A stretch of DNA of 64,000 nt from Pseudomonas sp. DTU_2021_1001937_2_SI_NGA_ILE_001 (lineage in GTDB: Bacteria > Pseudomonadota > Gammaproteobacteria > Pseudomonadales > Pseudomonadaceae), in assembly GCF_032463525.1 (NCBI RefSeq), contig NZ_CP135971.1, positions 2,108,001 through 2,172,000 on the forward strand, written 5' to 3'. Shown here piece after piece: positions 1 to 10,357 of this stretch. The position numbers and the translations under genes are program-made. The notes under the pieces are model-generated. The model saw only the letters and a list, made by a program, of their open reading frames with translations. It was not told the DNA's origin and did not search any database. Each line of letters opens with the position of its first letter. Position 1 is the stretch's first letter.

Positions 1-1
1 G

Positions 2-349
2 GACTGTGTCGGGGCGGGCAACATGCTCAAGGACCCGCGCGTGGTCCAGGTGCTGGTCGAAGCCTTCGAACAGTCAACCGGGCCGCTCGCCGAACGCCTG
101 ATCCACGCCATGCAGGCGGCCATGGCCGCCGGTGGCGAGGCCGGCCCGGTGCATTCGGCGGCCGTGCTGGTGGTCGGCGAGCCCAGCTGGCCGATCGTCA
201 ACCTGCGCGTCGACTGGGCCGAGCAGGACCCTATCGGTGAACTGGCGAAACTCTGGCAGGCCTACCGGCCGCAACTGCAGGACTACATCGACCGCGCCTT
301 GGCCCCGGACCGTGCGCCGGGCTACGGCGTTCCGGGAGACGACCGATGA
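2..349 (+). CDS. DUF1028 family protein, 3' part only
   Basis: The reading frame is open from the window edge, so the N-terminus is missing; the visible part is about 115 residues. It contains the family's C-terminal features: an AGNML segment at the start, LAERLIHAM, an HSAAVLVV strand and the closing LRVDWAEQDPIGELAKL segment. DUF1028 proteins have an Ntn-hydrolase-like fold and no firmly assigned substrate. The stop overlaps the start of the next gene (ATGA at 346-349), so it is probably translationally coupled to the ArgE-like deacetylase. That points to a joint role in breaking down amides or N-acyl amino acids, which is inference. Confidence 0.85.
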   Translation, partial: DCVGAGNMLKDPRVVQVLVEAFEQSTGPLAERLIHAMQAAMAAGGEAGPVHSAAVLVVGEPSWPIVNLRVDWAEQDPIGELAKLWQAYRPQLQDYIDRALAPDRAPGYGVPGDDR

Positions 350-1500
350 ACGACAGCCGTGCCCTGCTGGCGCGGCTGGTGGCCTTCGACACCACCAGCC
401 GCGAATCCAACCTGGCCCTGATCGACTACGTGCGCGACTACCTGGCCGCGTTCGGTGTCAGCGCCGAGCTGACCTACAACGACAGCCGTACCAAGGCCAA
501 CCTGTTCGCTACCATTGGCCCGCAGGAGCATCCGGGTATCGTGTTGTCCGGCCACACCGACGTGGTGCCGGTGGACGGCCAGGCCTGGACGCGCCCGGCC
601 TTCGAACTCACCGAAGCCGAGGGCAGGCTCTACGGGCGTGGCACCGCCGACATGAAGGGCTACCTGGCCTGCGTGCTGGCGCTGGTGCCGGCGGCGGTCA
701 AGGCACCGTTGCGCCGCCCCCTGCACCTGGCGCTGTCCTACGACGAAGAAGTCGGCTGCCTGGGCGTGCGCGGCCTGCTTGCGCAACTGAGCCAGCGCGC
801 GGTGAAACCGATGCTCTGCGTGATCGGCGAACCCACCGAACTCAAGCCGGTGCTGGGGCACAAGGGCAAGCTGGCGGTACGTTGCGAAGTGAAAGGCGCG
901 GCCTGCCATTCGGCCTACACCCCGCAAGGGGTAAACGCCATCGAATACGCCGCACGGCTGATCGGCGAGCTGGGCCGCCTGGCCGAGACCCTGAAAGCGC
1001 AGGAACAGTGCGACACGAACTTCGACCCACCCTTCTCCACCGTGCAGACCGGCGTGATCCAGGGTGGCCAGGCATTGAACATCGTGCCGGAACACTGCCG
1101 CTTCGACTTCGAAGTGCGCGCCCTGCCCTCGCTGAACCCGGCCCGCGTGCTGGAACAGTTGCGCGACTACGCGCAGCACAGCCTGCTGCCGGCCATGCAG
1201 GCGGTCAGCGGCCAGAGCGCCATCCACTTCCATGAACTGTCCAGCTACCCGGGGCTGTACACCGCACCGGACAGCCCGGCCGCCGAGTGGCTGGCGCAGT
1301 TCTGCGGCTCGCGTGATTTCGGTACGGTGGCCTTCGGCACCGAGGGCGGCCTGTTCGACCAGGCGGGCGTGCCGACGGTGGTCTGCGGTCCCGGCAGCAT
1401 GGACCAGGGCCACAAGCCCGACGAATTCGTCAGCGTCGAGCAACTGGCCGCCTGTGACGCCATGCTCGAGCGCGTGCTCGAATTCGTCTGCCGCGACTGA
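346..1500 (+). CDS. argE: ArgE-like acetylornithine deacetylase, M20 peptidase family
   Basis: 384 residues, the usual ArgE/DapE/CPG2 length. Metal and catalytic residues of the M20 family are visible: GHTDVVP with His70 and Asp72, bridging Asp102 in GTADMKG, the Glu134-Glu135 pair in SYDEEVG, Glu162 in GEPTE, and a C-terminal His in QGHKPDEF. Members hydrolyse N-acetyl-ornithine or other N-acyl amino acids in the cytoplasm using two zinc or cobalt ions. Pseudomonas makes arginine mainly through the ArgJ cycle, so this copy may act on other acylated amino acids. Its coupling to a DUF1028 gene supports a catabolic role, but the substrate cannot be told from sequence. Confidence 0.85.
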   Translation: MNDSRALLARLVAFDTTSRESNLALIDYVRDYLAAFGVSAELTYNDSRTKANLFATIGPQEHPGIVLSGHTDVVPVDGQAWTRPAFELTEAEGRLYGRGTADMKGYLACVLALVPAAVKAPLRRPLHLALSYDEEVGCLGVRGLLAQLSQRAVKPMLCVIGEPTELKPVLGHKGKLAVRCEVKGAACHSAYTPQGVNAIEYAARLIGELGRLAETLKAQEQCDTNFDPPFSTVQTGVIQGGQALNIVPEHCRFDFEVRALPSLNPARVLEQLRDYAQHSLLPAMQAVSGQSAIHFHELSSYPGLYTAPDSPAAEWLAQFCGSRDFGTVAFGTEGGLFDQAGVPTVVCGPGSMDQGHKPDEFVSVEQLAACDAMLERVLEFVCRD

Positions 1501-1506
1501 AACGAA

Positions 1507-1535
1507 AAGGCCTGAGCAGCGACCGCTCAGGCCTT
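1507..1535. terminator. Hairpin between convergent argE and the chemoreceptor gene
   Basis: An 11-bp perfect stem (1507-1517 with 1525-1535, AAGGCCTGAGC arm) with a 7-nt loop lies between two convergent genes. The T-runs on either side are short, so it is a plausible but imperfect bidirectional terminator. Confidence 0.6.
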
Positions 1536-1547
1536 CATCGGTAGCGG

Positions 1548-3539
1548 TCAGACCTTGAAGCGGCCGACCAGAGCGATCAACTGCTCGTTGGACTGCTGCA
1601 CTGCGGTCGTGCCTTCGGCAGTGCGCGTCCCACTGGTCACCAGTTCTTCAACCATGTGGCGTACCGCGACCATGTTCTGGTTGATCTCGCCAGCCACCGC
1701 GCTCTGCTGCTCGGCAGCGGTCGCGATCTGCGTGGACAGGTCGCTGATGCGCGCCACCGAACCGCTCATTTCATCCAGGCCGGCAGTCACCTGACGGGTC
1801 TTGTCAGCGGTGCTCTGGCAGCTGGCCTTGGTCACTTCCATGGCCGAAACCGCCGAGCTGACGCCCTGCTGCAACCGCCCGAGCATCTCGTTGATCTCGG
1901 CGGTGCTCTGCTGGGTACGCCCGGCCAGCGCCCGCACCTCATCGGCCACCACCGCGAACCCGCGGCCCTGCTCGCCAGCCCGCGCAGCTTCGATAGCGGC
2001 ATTGAGGGCCAGCAGGTTGGTCTGCCCGGCGATCTCGCCGATCACCCCCAGCACCTGGTTGATGCGCTCGGCATCGGTTTCCATGGCCTTGACCTTCAGC
2101 GTGGCGTCGTCCACCTGCTCGACCAGCGCCAACACGCTATTGGAAGCCTGCTGCACGGTCAGCCGTGAATGTTCGGCCTGGCCGTTGGCTGCGCGGGTCA
2201 GGTCGGCGGTGTCGCTGGCACTGCGCGATACGGAGTCGGAGGTGGCGCTCATCTCGGTGATGGCGGTCACCGCCTGGTCGGTCTCGGCGGCATGGCGGCC
2301 CAGGATGGAGCTGGTCTGCTGGGCTTGCCCGTGCAACTGCCGGATACCGCTGTTGATGCGCTGGGTCGCGTCGCCCACCTCGCCCATCAGGCGTTGCAGG
2401 TAGGCAATGAAGGTATTCACCGCACCGGCCACGGCATCCACCTCGTCCTTGCCCTGCACCGGCACACGACGGGTCAGGTCGGCATCGCCAGCCGAGAGGG
2501 ATTCGATATTGCGTTGCAGCATGCCCAGGCGCCCCATCAGTTTGCCGAGCGCCAGGACCATGATCGCTGCCAGCAGTACCACAAGGGGCAACTGGATCAG
2601 CGCCAGGGTCTGCAGAATGCTGGTGTTGGTGGCGTGCAGCAGTGAAGTCGGCAATGCGGTGGCGAGCAGCCAGGGCGTACCGGCCAGGGGACGCAGGAAG
2701 AAACTGTGCGGCGTACCGTGTTCGTCTTCGTAGAAATCGCGCACCACGGCATCGCCTTGCAGCTTGCCCAGGTTGCGCTGGATGGCGGCAACGAAGGGCG
2801 AACGGCCAGCATAGGCGGAAACGTTGTTGAGGATCTGCGAGTCGCCCAGCTCGGTCAGGTTGCTGAGGATCTTGCCGTCTGCCTCGACGATCATCATGTC
2901 GGTGTCGTCCAGGCTCTTGCGCAAGTCGTTGACCAGCGGATTGAAGAAGCCCAGGGTCATGTCGATGGTCGCCACGCCGTAAGGCTTGCCATCACGCTGG
3001 ATGGCCATGGCGCAGTTGGTGCGCGGTTCGGCACTCGCGGCATCCTTGTAGGCAGCCGCCCAGGCGCACTGCCCGGCGGGCGCCTTGAGGCCGGCGAGGT
3101 ACCAGGGTTGTTCCCAATAGTTGAGCGATTCGGCCGAGTTCCAGTGGGTGTTGACGATCAGCTTGCCGGAGGCATCGCGGTGGTAGAAGGTGCTGAACTT
3201 GTCACGCCCCTGCTCGCGTTGGTTGGGCAATGGCCAGATACCGCCGCCGAATACCTTGACGTCACCGTACTGGTCTACCAGGCCCGGTAGCACTTTATCG
3301 ATCATCGGGCTGTCCAGCAGCGGCACCGCCTGGGTGATCGCTCGCTGCTGCGACTGGATCTGATTCAGCTCGCGGTAGATACGGGTGCCGACATCGTTGA
3401 CCCGGGTCAGCACCGAAGCCTCGCCGGCGGCGACCAGGTCCGGCGTTACCCACAGGCGAATACCGATGACGGTGGCCGCGATGGTGGCAACGATGAAAGC
3501 AAGGAACATGAGGGTGTAGCGGATCCGAATCGTGGCCAT
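1548..3539 (-). CDS. Methyl-accepting chemotaxis protein with dCache sensor domain
   Basis: 663 residues in the classical transmembrane receptor layout. There is one membrane helix at about 9-29, a large periplasmic double-Cache-like sensor to about 310, and a second helix at about 312-332. A HAMP linker follows, then a cytoplasmic coiled-coil signalling domain whose tip contains [14 protein letters not shown] (around residue 526), the CheA/CheW contact region. The sensor has the WY and D parts of the Cache ligand region ([15 protein letters not shown]) but not the Arg usual before WY in amino-acid receptors, so the ligand is unknown. It is a single gene, likely driven from the sigma-28-like site upstream. 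Confidence 0.93.
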   Translation of the reverse strand: MATIRIRYTLMFLAFIVATIAATVIGIRLWVTPDLVAAGEASVLTRVNDVGTRIYRELNQIQSQQRAITQAVPLLDSPMIDKVLPGLVDQYGDVKVFGGGIWPLPNQREQGRDKFSTFYHRDASGKLIVNTHWNSAESLNYWEQPWYLAGLKAPAGQCAWAAAYKDAASAEPRTNCAMAIQRDGKPYGVATIDMTLGFFNPLVNDLRKSLDDTDMMIVEADGKILSNLTELGDSQILNNVSAYAGRSPFVAAIQRNLGKLQGDAVVRDFYEDEHGTPHSFFLRPLAGTPWLLATALPTSLLHATNTSILQTLALIQLPLVVLLAAIMVLALGKLMGRLGMLQRNIESLSAGDADLTRRVPVQGKDEVDAVAGAVNTFIAYLQRLMGEVGDATQRINSGIRQLHGQAQQTSSILGRHAAETDQAVTAITEMSATSDSVSRSASDTADLTRAANGQAEHSRLTVQQASNSVLALVEQVDDATLKVKAMETDAERINQVLGVIGEIAGQTNLLALNAAIEAARAGEQGRGFAVVADEVRALAGRTQQSTAEINEMLGRLQQGVSSAVSAMEVTKASCQSTADKTRQVTAGLDEMSGSVARISDLSTQIATAAEQQSAVAGEINQNMVAVRHMVEELVTSGTRTAEGTTAVQQSNEQLIALVGRFKV

Positions 3540-3896
3540 TTCTTATTCCTGTTATTCATTAAGCCAGGGCACATGGCACCGTCGTCCAGCGGCGGAGGCA
3601 TGAGATCCAATAACACTATCGTCTTGAGAAATACCTTCTTGAGCCCAGCCAGGCCCCGTTCATCGGCAGCAAGTTGCTTGCTGCAGAGCCCCAGTCGTGA
3701 GGTGCCCGGACATTATTAATGGCAATTCACCATTATCCGCAAGGTTTTCCTGGCGCTTCGATCAAAAGATTTGCACGTCCGACAGCCAAGCCTGTTGCGC
3801 GCCGGTTTCAATAAGAACGACTCAGGTTACAAGTGCCGGTTGCGGCGGCCTTGAAGGCCGCCTTTCGATCTTGCCGAGGCTTTTTGCAGCCAGTAT
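3540..3896. other. Intergenic region upstream of the chemoreceptor gene
   Basis: 357 bp with no credible gene. It holds the sigma-28-like site and, at about 3843-3861, a GC-rich inverted repeat (GGCGGCCTT / AAGGCCGCC) downstream of the PrpF-family gene. That repeat may help end its transcript, although no T-run follows on the minus strand. Confidence 0.5.
3616..3643 (-). promoter_or_regulatory. Sigma-28 (FliA)-type promoter of the chemoreceptor gene
   Basis: Read on the minus strand, TCAAGAAG is followed after exactly 11 nt by GACGATAG. This is close to the flagellar sigma consensus (TAAAGTTT, N11, GCCGATAA). It lies about 77 bp upstream of the chemoreceptor start. FliA control of chemoreceptor genes is common, but this site is a pattern match only. 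Confidence 0.5.
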
Positions 3897-5132
3897 TCAG
3901 AGTGCTCCGATCAGGGCATCGAGCAACGCCGCTGAAGCGCCATACAGGGGAACATGCCCGCGCAGGAGAATCTGCGTACTGCGGCGATAGGCGGCTGCCT
4001 GGATCTCGATTCGCTGTTCGACACACCGGGCGGTGACCGTCGCATCCAGTTTGCCGGCCGGGTTCTCGATGCTCACCTCTATGTCGCCAAAGGTCGCGCC
4101 AGGTGCGCTCACCCGTTGCGCCACCTGATGCGCCGTGCTGCCCGGCAACAGGCAGGCTGCGGCCAGGCAGCAGCCTCCCGAGACCGCCATGGAGGCATGC
4201 CCGGTCTGTGGCGTGAAGTAACGCACCGTGATATTGCCGCCCTCGGTCGGGGCGCCAACGATACAGACCTTGGGAATGGTTTCGCTGCGCTCGATCTCCG
4301 CGCGGGTCATCAGCTCGCCGTCGCGACGGCGCAGCTTCATTTTCAACCCCGCCGCCACCCAGACCTTGCGCAACTCGGCCATGAAGGCCGCATCGCCTTC
4401 CAGCTCCGCGATCGATTCATGGCCGGTCTTGCCAAAGCTCGCCGCCTTGGCGATGACCATCGGCACCGCCACGTCGACACAGGACACTTCATGGCCTTCG
4501 ATCTCATCGACCACTGCGCCGGTCGGTAGCAGCACCCCGGTCTTGCTGCCCACCGGATCCTGCAAGAACAGATCGACCCGTGGGAAGGCTCCGAGCACGC
4601 CAGGAATGTCCGCCAGCGCAAAGCGACCGTCATCGCCCCGCCACATGCGGCTGAGGGTGACGACCCCGGTGTTGCTGTTGAAAATCTCGACCTCGCAGGC
4701 GCCTTTTTTGGGCGCCTCGATCATCGCGCTGTCGAACGCCCAGAGCGGCAAGGCCGAAGACATGTTCCCGCAGTTCACGCTCCAGTCGATGCCGGCATGA
4801 CCACTGGCCAGCTGCGCCAGCGTACTGACCAGTCGCGGCCCGGCCGGCGTCTGTTCGACCCTGGCCAAGAACACCTTGTTGCTGGTCGCCGGACCACGCC
4901 CCAGGCCGGCTATCTGCCGATTGCCCGGAGCCTCGCCCGCCTGCGGAACACCCATCAGATGCCGCAGCAACTCGTCGCGCAGCGCTTCATCCTTCGGCAG
5001 CAAGGGCTCCCAGATCACCACCCCGGTGGAAGTGCCACCGCGCATGTAATGCACGGGGATTTCCATCACCCCCAGATGGACGCGGCAGCGCAAATCGATG
5101 GAATGTGCAGTCAAGTCTTCGGCGTTGGGCAT
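3897..5132 (-). CDS. PrpF-family isomerase (2-methylaconitate / oxalomesaconate type)
   Basis: PrpF and 4-oxalomesaconate tautomerase share the diaminopimelate-epimerase fold, with two similar halves. Both halves are visible here: YMRGGTSTGVV near the N-terminus, NCGNMSSAL in the first half and MAVSGGCCLAAA in the second. The enzymes shift a proton or double bond in a tricarboxylate-like acid. From the ATG at 5132 the protein is 411 residues. A second ATG at 5066, preceded by TGGGGGTG, would give 389 residues and match the usual family start better. It follows the mtl operon in the same direction after 75 bp but has no obvious link to polyol use, and no prpBCD genes are nearby, so the substrate is open. 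Confidence 0.8.
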   Translation of the reverse strand: MPNAEDLTAHSIDLRCRVHLGVMEIPVHYMRGGTSTGVVIWEPLLPKDEALRDELLRHLMGVPQAGEAPGNRQIAGLGRGPATSNKVFLARVEQTPAGPRLVSTLAQLASGHAGIDWSVNCGNMSSALPLWAFDSAMIEAPKKGACEVEIFNSNTGVVTLSRMWRGDDGRFALADIPGVLGAFPRVDLFLQDPVGSKTGVLLPTGAVVDEIEGHEVSCVDVAVPMVIAKAASFGKTGHESIAELEGDAAFMAELRKVWVAAGLKMKLRRRDGELMTRAEIERSETIPKVCIVGAPTEGGNITVRYFTPQTGHASMAVSGGCCLAAACLLPGSTAHQVAQRVSAPGATFGDIEVSIENPAGKLDATVTARCVEQRIEIQAAAYRRSTQILLRGHVPLYGASAALLDALIGAL

Positions 5133-5207
5133 GATCGTTCCAGATTGAGTGCGGGGCAGTGGAGCCGGCAGGCTAGCACGCCATACCGCACTCCGACTCA
5201 CGGATGT

Positions 5208-6161
5208 TCAACGCACTGCCAAATGATCGCCGCTCAGTTCGTGCAGGTAAGGCAAGTCCGGGCCGACTCGCGAACAGGTCACGGCGGCCGCCTCGATGGC
5301 CAGGCGCAGCATGGCGTCGATCTGCTCACGGCTGAGCGTCGCCAGCGCCTCGGGGGTATCCAGTGCGTGGCGGGCCAGGTAACTGAGCAGCGCAGCCTGG
5401 AAGGTGTCGCCGGCCCCGACGGTGTCGCGGGTGGCGACCGCCACTGCGGGCGCTGACCATTGCCCGTGGCGGCTGTGTACGCTGGCGCCCTGGCTGCCGT
5501 GGGTGAGGAACACCAGTTGGCAGCGTTCGTTGCGCCAGGCCGCCGCGACCTGTTGCGGGTCGCGCTCGGGGTACAGCAGTTGCAGGTCTTCCTCGCTGAC
5601 CTTGATCAGGTGCGCATAGCGGGCAAAGGCCTCGACGCGTTCACGCCAGCGCGCGATGTCCGGCGCCGGGCCGAGCCGTACGTTGGGGTCGAGGCTGATC
5701 AGGCGCTGCTGATGTTCGCGCTGGACCAGTTGCAGCAGCGTACTGCCCACCGGTTCCACCACCAGCGAAAAGGAACCGACATGCAGGCCGCGCACCTGGG
5801 CATCGAGTGCCGGCAGATGCTCGGCGCGCAGCAGGCGGTCGGCGCAGCCTTCGCCACGGAACGAGTAATGCGGCGAGCCTTCGGCGTCCAGGCCGACCAT
5901 GGCCAGGGTGGTCGGCGCATCGCTGGCGATCAGGCAGGCGTCGCTGACGCCCTCCTCGTGCAGCACCCGGCGCAGCCGTTGGCCGAGGCTGTCCGACGAG
6001 ATGCCAGTGAACAGCGCCGACGCGGCGCCCAGACGGCGCAGCCCCAACGCCACGTTGAACGGCGAACCACCAGCGATGGCCTTGAAAGCCAGCTCATTGC
6101 TACGCGGGCCGTCGTTCTGGATGAACACATCGAACAGCGCTTCGCCACAGACCAGGTACAT
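5208..6161 (-). CDS. mtlZ: Fructokinase, PfkB family, last gene of the mannitol operon
   Basis: 317 residues of the ribokinase/PfkB family. The N-terminal GGSPFNVALGLRRLG motif and the C-terminal VGAGDTFQAALL motif, with the catalytic Asp in GAGD, are intact. It phosphorylates fructose, the product of mannitol oxidation, so that it can enter central metabolism. It has a good Shine-Dalgarno sequence (GGGAG, 6 nt before the ATG). The gene lies 73 bp after the xylulokinase gene in the order known for the P. fluorescens mtlEFGKDYZ operon. Confidence 0.93.
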   Translation of the reverse strand: MYLVCGEALFDVFIQNDGPRSNELAFKAIAGGSPFNVALGLRRLGAASALFTGISSDSLGQRLRRVLHEEGVSDACLIASDAPTTLAMVGLDAEGSPHYSFRGEGCADRLLRAEHLPALDAQVRGLHVGSFSLVVEPVGSTLLQLVQREHQQRLISLDPNVRLGPAPDIARWRERVEAFARYAHLIKVSEEDLQLLYPERDPQQVAAAWRNERCQLVFLTHGSQGASVHSRHGQWSAPAVAVATRDTVGAGDTFQAALLSYLARHALDTPEALATLSREQIDAMLRLAIEAAAVTCSRVGPDLPYLHELSGDHLAVR

Positions 6162-6234
6162 GGGTGTCTCCCTATCGGTTCACAGGCACCTGCGCCAACG
6201 ACCGGCGTTTTCAAAGGTGCTCTTCAAGGCGTTC

Positions 6235-7734
6235 TCACGCCAATGGGTTCTCGGCCAGCAGGCTGACCTGCTCACGGTAGCGCTGATAGACGCGCTCGTA
6301 CTGCGCCGTGCGCGCCGGGTCTGGCTGGGTGTGCGTACTGGCATCGAGCTGCACGCAACGCTCGCACAGCGCGGCAAGCTGCGCCTGGCGATCCGCACCG
6401 GGCATCACGCACCAGGCGGCCTGGATGGCAGCGCCCAGCGCGGCGGCTTCGGTGTGCTGCGGGCAAACCAAGGGGGTGCCCATGATGTCGGCAATCACCT
6501 GGCGCCACACCGGACTCTTCGCCGCGCCGCCGATCAACTGGATGGTCTGGCTCTGCAAGCCGCTGGCGCGCAACAGATCGAGGCCATAGCGCAGGCCGAA
6601 GCTGGTGCCCTCGACCACTGCCCGGCACAGGTTGGCGCGGGTCAGGTTGCCGCCGTCCATGCCCCTCAGGCTGGCACGCGCGTCGGGCAGTGCCGGCACC
6701 CGTTCGCCATTGAAGAACGGCAGCATCAGCAAGCCCTCGGCGCCGATCGGCGCTTGCTCGACCAGATCGCCGAAGCGCTGCAGATCCACCTCCAGCAGTT
6801 GCTGGACCAACCCCGTAGCGCTGGTGAGGTTCATCGTGCAGATCAGCGGCAGCCAACCACCGGATGACGAGCAGAAGGTCGCCACCTGCGCATGCGGGCT
6901 GACCATCGGCTTATCGCTATAGGCGTAGAGGGTGCCGGAGGTACCCAGGCTCATGGTGATCGCCCCTGGGCGGATGTTGCCGGTGCCGATGGCGCCCATC
7001 ATGTTGTCGCCGCCGCCACTGGCGACCACGGCCTCGGGGTTGAGCCCCAGTTGGCGGGCGATCTGCGGGCGAATGCGGCCCACCGGCTGGTGCGCCTCGA
7101 GCAACGGCGGCAACGCGCGCTGCAGCCGCCCGCTGGGGTCGATGAAGTCGAGCAGCGCGCGGTCCCAGTTGCGCGTGCGGACATCGAAATAGCCCGTGCC
7201 GGAGGCGTCGCCGTACTCGCTGCAGGCACGCCCGGTGAGCCAGTAGTTGAGGTAGTCATGCGGCAGCAGGATATGCGCGATGCGGGCGAACAGGTCCGGG
7301 TGGTGCTCACGCGTCCACAGCAGCTTGGACACCGTATAGCCCGGTGCGATGGCCACGCCCAGGCGCTGCAGCGACCCCGCCTCGCCGCCGAGATGATCGA
7401 GTAGAAGCCGGTTCTGCGGGGTCGACTCGGTGTCGCACCAGAGCTTGGCCGGGCGCAGCACCGTGCCTTGCTCATCGAGCAGCACCAGGCCGTGCTGCTG
7501 ACCCGAAACGCCAATACCCAGAATCTGCTCACCGCTGATACCGGCGGTGGCCAGTGCTTCGCGGGTGGCCTGTTCGAAAGCGTCCAGCCACTGCTGCGGT
7601 TGCTGCTCGCGTCGGCCATTGGCGCCGCTGTGCAGCGTATGGCTGGCGCTGCCGGCGCCGAGCACCTGGCCGCTGTTGGCATCCAGCACCAGCGCCTTGG
7701 TGCCCTGGGTGCCGCAGTCGATACCGAGGTACAT
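6235..7734 (-). CDS. mtlY: Xylulokinase of the mannitol/arabitol operon
   Basis: 499 residues of the FGGY carbohydrate-kinase family. Visible landmarks are the N-terminal phosphate-binding YLGIDCGTQGTKALVLD, GVSGQQHGLVLLD, the substrate-loop WCDTES, GGGDNMMGAIGTG with the catalytic Asp, and the adenosine-binding GGAAKSPVWRQVIAD. It phosphorylates D-xylulose, which forms when the neighbouring dehydrogenase oxidises D-arabitol, and so extends the operon beyond mannitol. It starts 2 nt after the mtlD stop, which indicates translational coupling. Confidence 0.93.
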   Translation of the reverse strand: MYLGIDCGTQGTKALVLDANSGQVLGAGSASHTLHSGANGRREQQPQQWLDAFEQATREALATAGISGEQILGIGVSGQQHGLVLLDEQGTVLRPAKLWCDTESTPQNRLLLDHLGGEAGSLQRLGVAIAPGYTVSKLLWTREHHPDLFARIAHILLPHDYLNYWLTGRACSEYGDASGTGYFDVRTRNWDRALLDFIDPSGRLQRALPPLLEAHQPVGRIRPQIARQLGLNPEAVVASGGGDNMMGAIGTGNIRPGAITMSLGTSGTLYAYSDKPMVSPHAQVATFCSSSGGWLPLICTMNLTSATGLVQQLLEVDLQRFGDLVEQAPIGAEGLLMLPFFNGERVPALPDARASLRGMDGGNLTRANLCRAVVEGTSFGLRYGLDLLRASGLQSQTIQLIGGAAKSPVWRQVIADIMGTPLVCPQHTEAAALGAAIQAAWCVMPGADRQAQLAALCERCVQLDASTHTQPDPARTAQYERVYQRYREQVSLLAENPLA

Positions 7735-7736
7735 GC

Positions 7737-9212
7737 TCAGTTACCCAGCACGATCTGCAGGGTGCGGGTCACCCCGAGCGTACGCAGATTCTCGTAGCAG
7801 CGCTCGAAGGCCGCCGCGAACTCGGTTGACTGCGCAATGGCCGTGCCGAAGATGGCCTCGACGCCCAGTACCCGCTCGCGCACCTGAGCGTCATCGGCTA
7901 CCAACGCCTGACAGAACTCGGCGCGTGGGTCGGGAATACGATAGTCCACCCCGTTCTCATCCACGCCCTTCAGGTACATCGCCCAGGCGGCGACCACCAG
8001 GGCGCCCCGCTCCAGCGGCTGGCCGTCGGCGATCAGGCGGTTGAGGGTCGGCACGATGAACTTGGGAAACTTCGACGAACCATCCGAGCACACGCGCTCC
8101 AGCTGGTCGGCGATGGCCTGGTTGGAAAAGCGCTCGATCAGCGTGTCCTTGTAGGTGTTCAAGTCGATGCCCGGCACCGGGGCCAGTTGCGGGGTCACGT
8201 CGAGGTCCATGAAGGTGCGCACGTACTCGCGCATCAGCGGGTCGTTCATGGTTTCGTGAACGAAGCGGTAACCCTTGAGAAAGCCCAGGTAGGTGAGTGC
8301 CAGATGGCTGCCGTTGAGCAGCTTGATCTTCATTTCCTCGTAGGGGGTGACGTCGTCGGTGAACTGCACGCCGACCTTTTCCCAGGCCGGGCGGCCGTTG
8401 ACGAATTTGTCTTCCAGCACCCATTGCACGAAGGGCTCGCAGACCACCGGCCAGGCATCGTCGATGCCGTGCTGCTCGGCCAGTTGCTGGCGGTGCGCCG
8501 CGCTGGTCATCGGTGTGATGCGGTCGACCATGGCGTTGGGGAAGCTGACATGGTGGTCGATCCAGGTGGCCAGTTCATGGTCGGCCAGATGCGCGAAAGC
8601 CAGCAGCGCCTTGCGTGTGACAGCGCCGTTGTGCGGCAGGTTATCGCAGGACATCAGCGTGAAGGCACGAATACCGGCCGCGCGACGCTTGGCCAGGGCG
8701 GCGCAGAGAATACCGAACACGCTTTGCGGCGCTTCGGGGTGGCGCAGGTCGTGCTGGATGGCAGGCAGCTCGGCGAGAAACTCGCCGGTGCTGTCGTCGA
8801 TGCAGTAGCCGCCTTCGGTGATGGTCAGCGAGACGATGCGAATCGCCGGATCGGCCAGTTTTTCGACCAATGCCTGGGGCGACTCTTCGGCCAGCAGCAT
8901 GTCGTTGATCGCGCCGATCACCCGCACCGGCAGGTTCGGCTGGTCGCCCAGTTCGACCAGGGTGTAGAGGTAGTCCTGGCTGGCCAGGGCATCGCGCATG
9001 GCGCGGTCTGCGGCGCGCACGCCGACCCCGCAGATGCCCCAGTCGAGCGCCAGGCCCTGGTTCATCAGGGCATCGGTGTAGACCGCCTGGTGGGCGCGGT
9101 GAAAGCCGCCAACGCCGATATGGGCGATGCCGGTGCGGATCATGTCGGCGGTATAGCTGGGCAGCGCGACAGCGCCGCCCAGCCCGGAAAGCTGCTGGCG
9201 ATTGAGTTTCAT
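7737..9212 (-). CDS. mtlD: Mannitol 2-dehydrogenase (polyol long-chain dehydrogenase)
   Basis: 491 residues, almost the same as the 493-residue P. fluorescens mannitol 2-dehydrogenase. The N-terminal Rossmann region is HIGVGGFHRAH. The family's catalytic K-x4-N-x2-H motif falls at Lys295, Asn300 and His303, the same numbers as in the P. fluorescens enzyme. It oxidises D-mannitol to fructose, and usually D-arabitol to xylulose, with NAD+; the family needs no metal. It sits between the transporter ATPase gene and the kinases, so uptake, oxidation and phosphorylation are encoded in order. Confidence 0.96.
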   Translation of the reverse strand: MKLNRQQLSGLGGAVALPSYTADMIRTGIAHIGVGGFHRAHQAVYTDALMNQGLALDWGICGVGVRAADRAMRDALASQDYLYTLVELGDQPNLPVRVIGAINDMLLAEESPQALVEKLADPAIRIVSLTITEGGYCIDDSTGEFLAELPAIQHDLRHPEAPQSVFGILCAALAKRRAAGIRAFTLMSCDNLPHNGAVTRKALLAFAHLADHELATWIDHHVSFPNAMVDRITPMTSAAHRQQLAEQHGIDDAWPVVCEPFVQWVLEDKFVNGRPAWEKVGVQFTDDVTPYEEMKIKLLNGSHLALTYLGFLKGYRFVHETMNDPLMREYVRTFMDLDVTPQLAPVPGIDLNTYKDTLIERFSNQAIADQLERVCSDGSSKFPKFIVPTLNRLIADGQPLERGALVVAAWAMYLKGVDENGVDYRIPDPRAEFCQALVADDAQVRERVLGVEAIFGTAIAQSTEFAAAFERCYENLRTLGVTRTLQIVLGN

Positions 9213-9238
9213 CTGGAAAATCCCTTGGTAAAGCGGCG

Positions 9239-10342
<1,104 letters not shown>

Positions 10343-10357
10343 GTGGAAGGTCTCCTG

